Made by a program: the position numbers and the translations under genes. Positions 59,518 through 64,000 of a stretch of DNA of 64,000 nucleotides are shown piece by piece. The stretch is from Gentiana macrophylla. Its lineage: Eukaryota > Streptophyta > Magnoliopsida > Gentianales > Gentianaceae. The stretch lies in the NCBI GenBank assembly GCA_026214975.1, contig JAOBSW010000827.1, positions 28,708 to 92,707 on the forward strand. Direction: 5' to 3'. Positions within the stretch are counted from its first letter, which is position 1. The number at the start of each line of letters is the position of its first letter. The notes below the pieces were generated by a model. It worked only from the letters and a program-made list of their open reading frames with translations. It did no database searches and was not told the DNA's origin.

Positions 59518-62500
59518 CCGTTTTGAGTAAACTCTACTATACAATTATTTAAAAAAATGTTGTAAACCCCTGTTTTGAGTAAAATCTACAATACAATTTT
59601 TTACAAAAAGTTGTAAACCCCTATTTTGAGTAAATTCTACTATAATTATATACAAAACAACCCCCGTTTTGAGTGAACTCTAATACAATAATATACGAAA
59701 AGTTGTAAACCCCCGTTTTGAGCAAACTCTATTATGCAATTATATACAAAAAGTTGTAAACTCCCGTTTTAAGTAAACTCTACTATAAAATTATTTACAA
59801 AAAGTTGTAAACCCCCGTTTTGAGTAAACTTTACTAAAATTATATACAAAAAGTTGTAAACCTCCGTTTTGAGAAAACTCTAATACAATAGTATACAAAA
59901 TGTTGTAAACCCCCGTTTTGAGTAAACTCTAATACAATAATTTACAAAAAGTTGTAAACCCCCGTTTTGAGTAAACACTAATATACAATTGTTTACAGAA
60001 AGTTGTAAACCTTCGATTTTGAGTAAACTCTACTATACAATTATATACAAAAAATTGTAAACCCCTGTTTTGAGTAAACTCTACTATACAATTACATACA
60101 AAAAGTTGTAAACCTCCGTTTTGAGTAAACTCCACTATAATTATATACAAAAAGTTGTAAACCCCCATTTTGAGTACAATAATATACAAAATGTTGTAAA
60201 CCCCCGTTTTGAGTAAACTCTACTATACAATTATATACAAAAAGTTGTAAACCCTCATTTTGTTTTACAAAAAGTTGTAAACCCCCTTTTTTTGAGTAAA
60301 CTCTACTATACAATTGTAAACAAAAATTTGTAAACCCCCGTTTCGAGTAAACTCTACTATAATTATATACAAAAAGGTGTAAACCTCCGTTTTGAGTGAA
60401 CTCTACTATAATTATATACAAAAAGTTGTTAACCTCCATTTTGAGTAAACTCTAATACAATAATATACAAAATGTTGTAAACCCCCGTTTTGAGTAAACT
60501 CTATTATACAATTATTTTCAAAAAGTTGTAAACCCTCATTTTGAGGAAACTCTACTATACAAAAAGTTGTAAACCCTCGTTTTGAGTGAACTCTAATACA
60601 ATAATATACAAAAAGTTATAAAACCCCGTTTTGAGTAAACTCTACTATACAATTATATACAAAAAGTTGTAAACCCCCGTTTTGAGTAAACTCTACTATA
60701 CAATTATATACAAAAACTTTTAGAATCCCTTTTAATTGTACGAAAAGTTGTAAATCCCCGTTTTGAGAAAACTCTACTATACAATTATATACAAAAAGTT
60801 GTAAACTCCCGTTTTAAGTAAACTCTAATACAATAATATACAAAAAGTTGTAATCCCCCGTTTTGAGTAAACTCTACTATACAAGTATATACAAAAAGTT
60901 GTAAACCCCCGTTTTGAGTAAATTCTACTATCCAATTATATACAAAAAGTTGTAAACCCCCGTTTTAAGTAAACGCTACTATAAAATTATTTACAAAAAG
61001 TTGTAAACCCCCGTTTTGAGTAAACTCTACTATACAATTATATACAAAAAGTTGTAAACCTCCATTTTGAGTAAACTCTACTATAATTATATACAAAAAG
61101 TTGTAAACCCCCGTTTTGAGTACAATAATATACAAATAGTTGTAAACCCCTATTTTGAGTAGACTCTACTATACATATTATATACAAAAAGTTGTAAACC
61201 CCCGTTTTATTGAACTAAAATTTGTAAACCCCTATTTTGAGTAAACTATACTATACAATTATATAAAAAGTTGTAAACCCCCGTTTTGAGTAAACTCTAC
61301 TATAATTATATACAAAAAGGTGTAAACCTCCGTTTTGAGTGAACTCTACTATAATTATATACAAAAACTTGTTACCCCCATTTTGAGTAAACTCTAATAC
61401 AATAATATACAAAAAGTTGTAAACCCCCATTTTGAGTAAACTCTACTATACAATTATTGACAAAAAGTTGTAAACCCCTCGTTTTGAGGGAACTATACTA
61501 TACAATTATATACAAAAAGTTGTAAACCTCCGTTTTGTGTGAACTTGACTATAATTATATACAAAAAGTTGTAAACCCCCGTTTTGAGTAAACTCTACTA
61601 TACAATTATATACAAAAAGTTGTAAAAACCCATTTTGAGTAAACTCTACTATACAATTATATACAAAAAGTTGTACATCCCCGTTTTATTGTACAAAAAG
61701 TTGTAAACCCCAGATTTGAGTAAACTCTACTATACAATTATATACAAAAAGTTGTAAACCCTCATTTTGAGTAAACTCTACTATACAATTATTTACAAAA
61801 ATTTGTAAACCCCTGTTTTGAGTAAACTCTACTATAATTATATACAAAAAGTTGTATACCTTCGTTTTGAGTGAACTCTACTATAATTATATACAAAAAG
61901 TTGTTAACCCCCGTTTTGAGTAAACTATAATACCATAATATACAAAAAGTTGTAAATCCCAGTTTTGAGTAACTCTACTATACAATTATTTAGAAAATAC
62001 CGACGTTTTGAATGAACTCTACTTTATTTATATACAAAAAGTTGTAAACTCCCATTTTGAGTAACCTTTAATACAAAAATATACATAAAGTGTAAACCCC
62101 CATTTTGAGTAAACTCTACTATACAATTATATACAAAAAGCTTTAAACCTCCGTTTTGAGTGAACTCTATAATAATTATATACAAAAAATTGTTAGCCCC
62201 AGTTTTGAGTAAACTCTAATACAATAATATAGAAAAAGTTTTAAACCCCTATTTAGAGTAAACTCAACTATACAATTATTTACAAAAAGTTATAAAACTC
62301 TGTTTTGAGTGAACTCTAGTATAATTATATACAAAAAGTTGTAAACCCCCAATTTGAGTAAACTCTACTATACAATTATATACAAAAATTTGTAAACCCC
62401 CGTTTTGAGTAAACTCTACTACAATAATATACAAAAAGTTGTAAACCCCTGTTTTGAGTAAACTCTACTATACAATTATTTACAAAAAGTTGTAAACCCT

Positions 62501-64000
62501 CATTTTGAGTAAACTCTACCATAATTATATACAAAAAGTTGTAAACCCTCGTTTTTAGTAAACTCTAATACAATAGTATACAAAAAGTTGTAAACCCCCG
62601 TTTTGAGTAAACTCTACTATACAATTATATACGAAAAGTTGTAAACCCTCGTTTTGAGTAAACTTTAATACAATAATATACGAAAAGTTGTAAACCCCCG
62701 TTTTGAGTAAAATCTATAATACAAGTATTTATAAAATGTTGTAAACCCCCATTTTGAGTAAACTCTACTATACATTTATTTACAATAAGTTATAAACCCC
62801 CGTTTTGAGTAAACTTTAGTACAATTATAAACAAAAAGTTGTAAACCCCCGTTTTGAGTGAACTTTAATACAATAATATATAATAAGTTGTAAACCCTTG
62901 TTTTGAGTAAACTCTACTTTATAATTATATACAAAAAGTTGAAAACCCCCGTTTTATTGTACAAAAAGTTGTAAACCCCTATTTTGAGTAAACTCTACTA
63001 TACAATATATACAAAAAGTTGTAAAACACTGTTTTGAGTAAACTCTACTATAAAATTATTTACAAAAATTTGTAAACTTTACTATAATTATATACAAAAA
63101 GTTGTAAACCTCCGTTTTGAGTAAACTCTAATACAATAGTATACAAAAAGTTGTAAACCCCCGTTTTGAGTAAACTCTAATACAATAATATACAAAAAGT
63201 TGTAAACCCCCGTTTTGAGTAAACACTATGATAATTATATACAAAAAATTCTAAACCCCCGATTTGTGTGAACTATAGAACAATAATATACAAAAAGTTG
63301 TAAATCCACGTTTTGAGTAAACTCTACTGTACAATTATATACAAAAAGTTGTAAACCCCCGTTTTGAGTGAACTCTACTACAATTATATACAAAAAGTTT
63401 TAAACCTCAGTTTTGAGTACGTTAATATACCAAAAGTTGTAAACCCCCGTTTTTAGTAAACTCTACTATACAATTATATACAAAAAGTTGTAAACCCCTG
63501 TTTTATTGTACAAAAAGTTGTAAGCCACCGTTTTGAGTAAACTCTACTATACAATTATATACAAAAAGTTGTAAACTCCCATTTTGAGTAAACTCTACTA
63601 TAAATATATATCCTCCGTTTTGAGTGAACTCTACTATAATTATATACAAAAAGTTGTTAACCCTCCTTTTGAGTAACATCTAATAAAATAGTATACAAAA
63701 AGTTGTAAACACCCGTTTTGAGTAAACTCTACTATACAATTATTTACAAAAAGTTGTAAACCCCCATTTTGAGGAAACTCTACTATACAATTATATATAA
63801 AAAGTTGTAAACGTCCGTTTTTAGTGAACTCTATTATAATTATACACAAAAAGTTGTAAACCCCCGTTTTGAGTAAACTCTAATACAATAATATACAAAA
63901 AGTTATAAACCCCCGTTTTGAGTAAACGCTATAATACAATTATATACAAAAAGTTGTAAACCCCTATTTTGAATAAACTCTAATACAATAATATACAAAA
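59518..64000. repeat. Long-period satellite duplication, copy 2 (cut by window end)
   Basis: Second copy of the 53040-57520 block with scattered single-base differences. The match is still running at the last base, so the repeat unit is at least 6.48 kb and probably continues outside. Confidence 0.85.

Larger units (their letters stand above)
51133..64000. repeat. Satellite array, block 2 (about 49-51 bp monomers)
   Basis: Continuation of the same satellite beyond the Copia insertion, about 12.9 kb or 255 monomers, with the same length classes and truncated variants. It runs off the right edge. Regularity is higher than in 5990-10290 of block 1. No genes are seen. Confidence 0.97.

Noticed and set aside
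1..64000. Host protein-coding or tRNA/rRNA genes
   Set aside because: No intron-exon gene structure, tRNA cloverleaf or rRNA segment was recognised; the only tRNA-like matches are primer binding sites.

Overview
This 64 kb window is plant nuclear heterochromatin and contains no recognisable host gene. About 27 kb (42%) is a tandem satellite with monomers of about 49-51 bp. The rest is LTR retrotransposons inserted into that satellite and into each other. The plant assignment rests on plant-type Copia and Gypsy proteins, an initiator-Met-tRNA primer site (TGGTATCAGAGC) used twice, and an Athila/Tat-like primer site. The species cannot be read from the sequence. Legumes of the pea/grass-pea group carry satellites with monomers near 50 bp, but I could not make that comparison here.

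Layout. 1-2765: most of a small non-autonomous LTR element with Copia-type primer site, two unrecognised reading frames and no polymerase genes; its 5' LTR is cut by the window edge. 2766-17033: satellite block 1. 17034-51127: one 34.1 kb insertion into the satellite, flanked by CCCCC target duplications; it is a Sirevirus-like Copia element. 51128-64000: satellite block 2.

Inside the Copia element the 5' LTR (17034-17907 plus 38305-39120) is split by a 20.4 kb minus-strand Ty3/Gypsy element (17908-38304). The Copia interior (39121-49417) carries, on the plus strand, gag with zinc knuckles, protease, GAG-pre-integrase/integrase, reverse transcriptase and RNase H. A promoter-like stretch and a long extra coding region of about 3.9 kb follow, then a polypurine tract and an intact 3' LTR (49418-51127). 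Nearly every coding module is broken by frameshifts.

The Gypsy element has long LTRs (17908-20413 and 35821-38304), an Athila/Tat-type primer site and a long gag frame, but no reverse transcriptase, integrase or RNase H, so it fits a gag-only (TR-GAG type) element. Its interior is rearranged. It holds a truncated extra LTR copy with a repeated 3' tail, a pair of inverted LTR segments around a 2.5 kb plus-strand piece, a plus-strand LTR, and three gag/leader copies in minus-plus-minus order.

The satellite is not a simple uniform array. It mixes 51 bp and 49 bp monomers with truncated 39 bp and 30 bp forms and has longer-period duplications of about 2.1 kb, 0.97 kb and 6.48 kb. Differences between the Copia LTRs cluster at CAG/CTG sites. 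Together with the frameshifts this suggests that some damage is consensus error at methylated CHG sites, so the broken reading frames should be read with caution.
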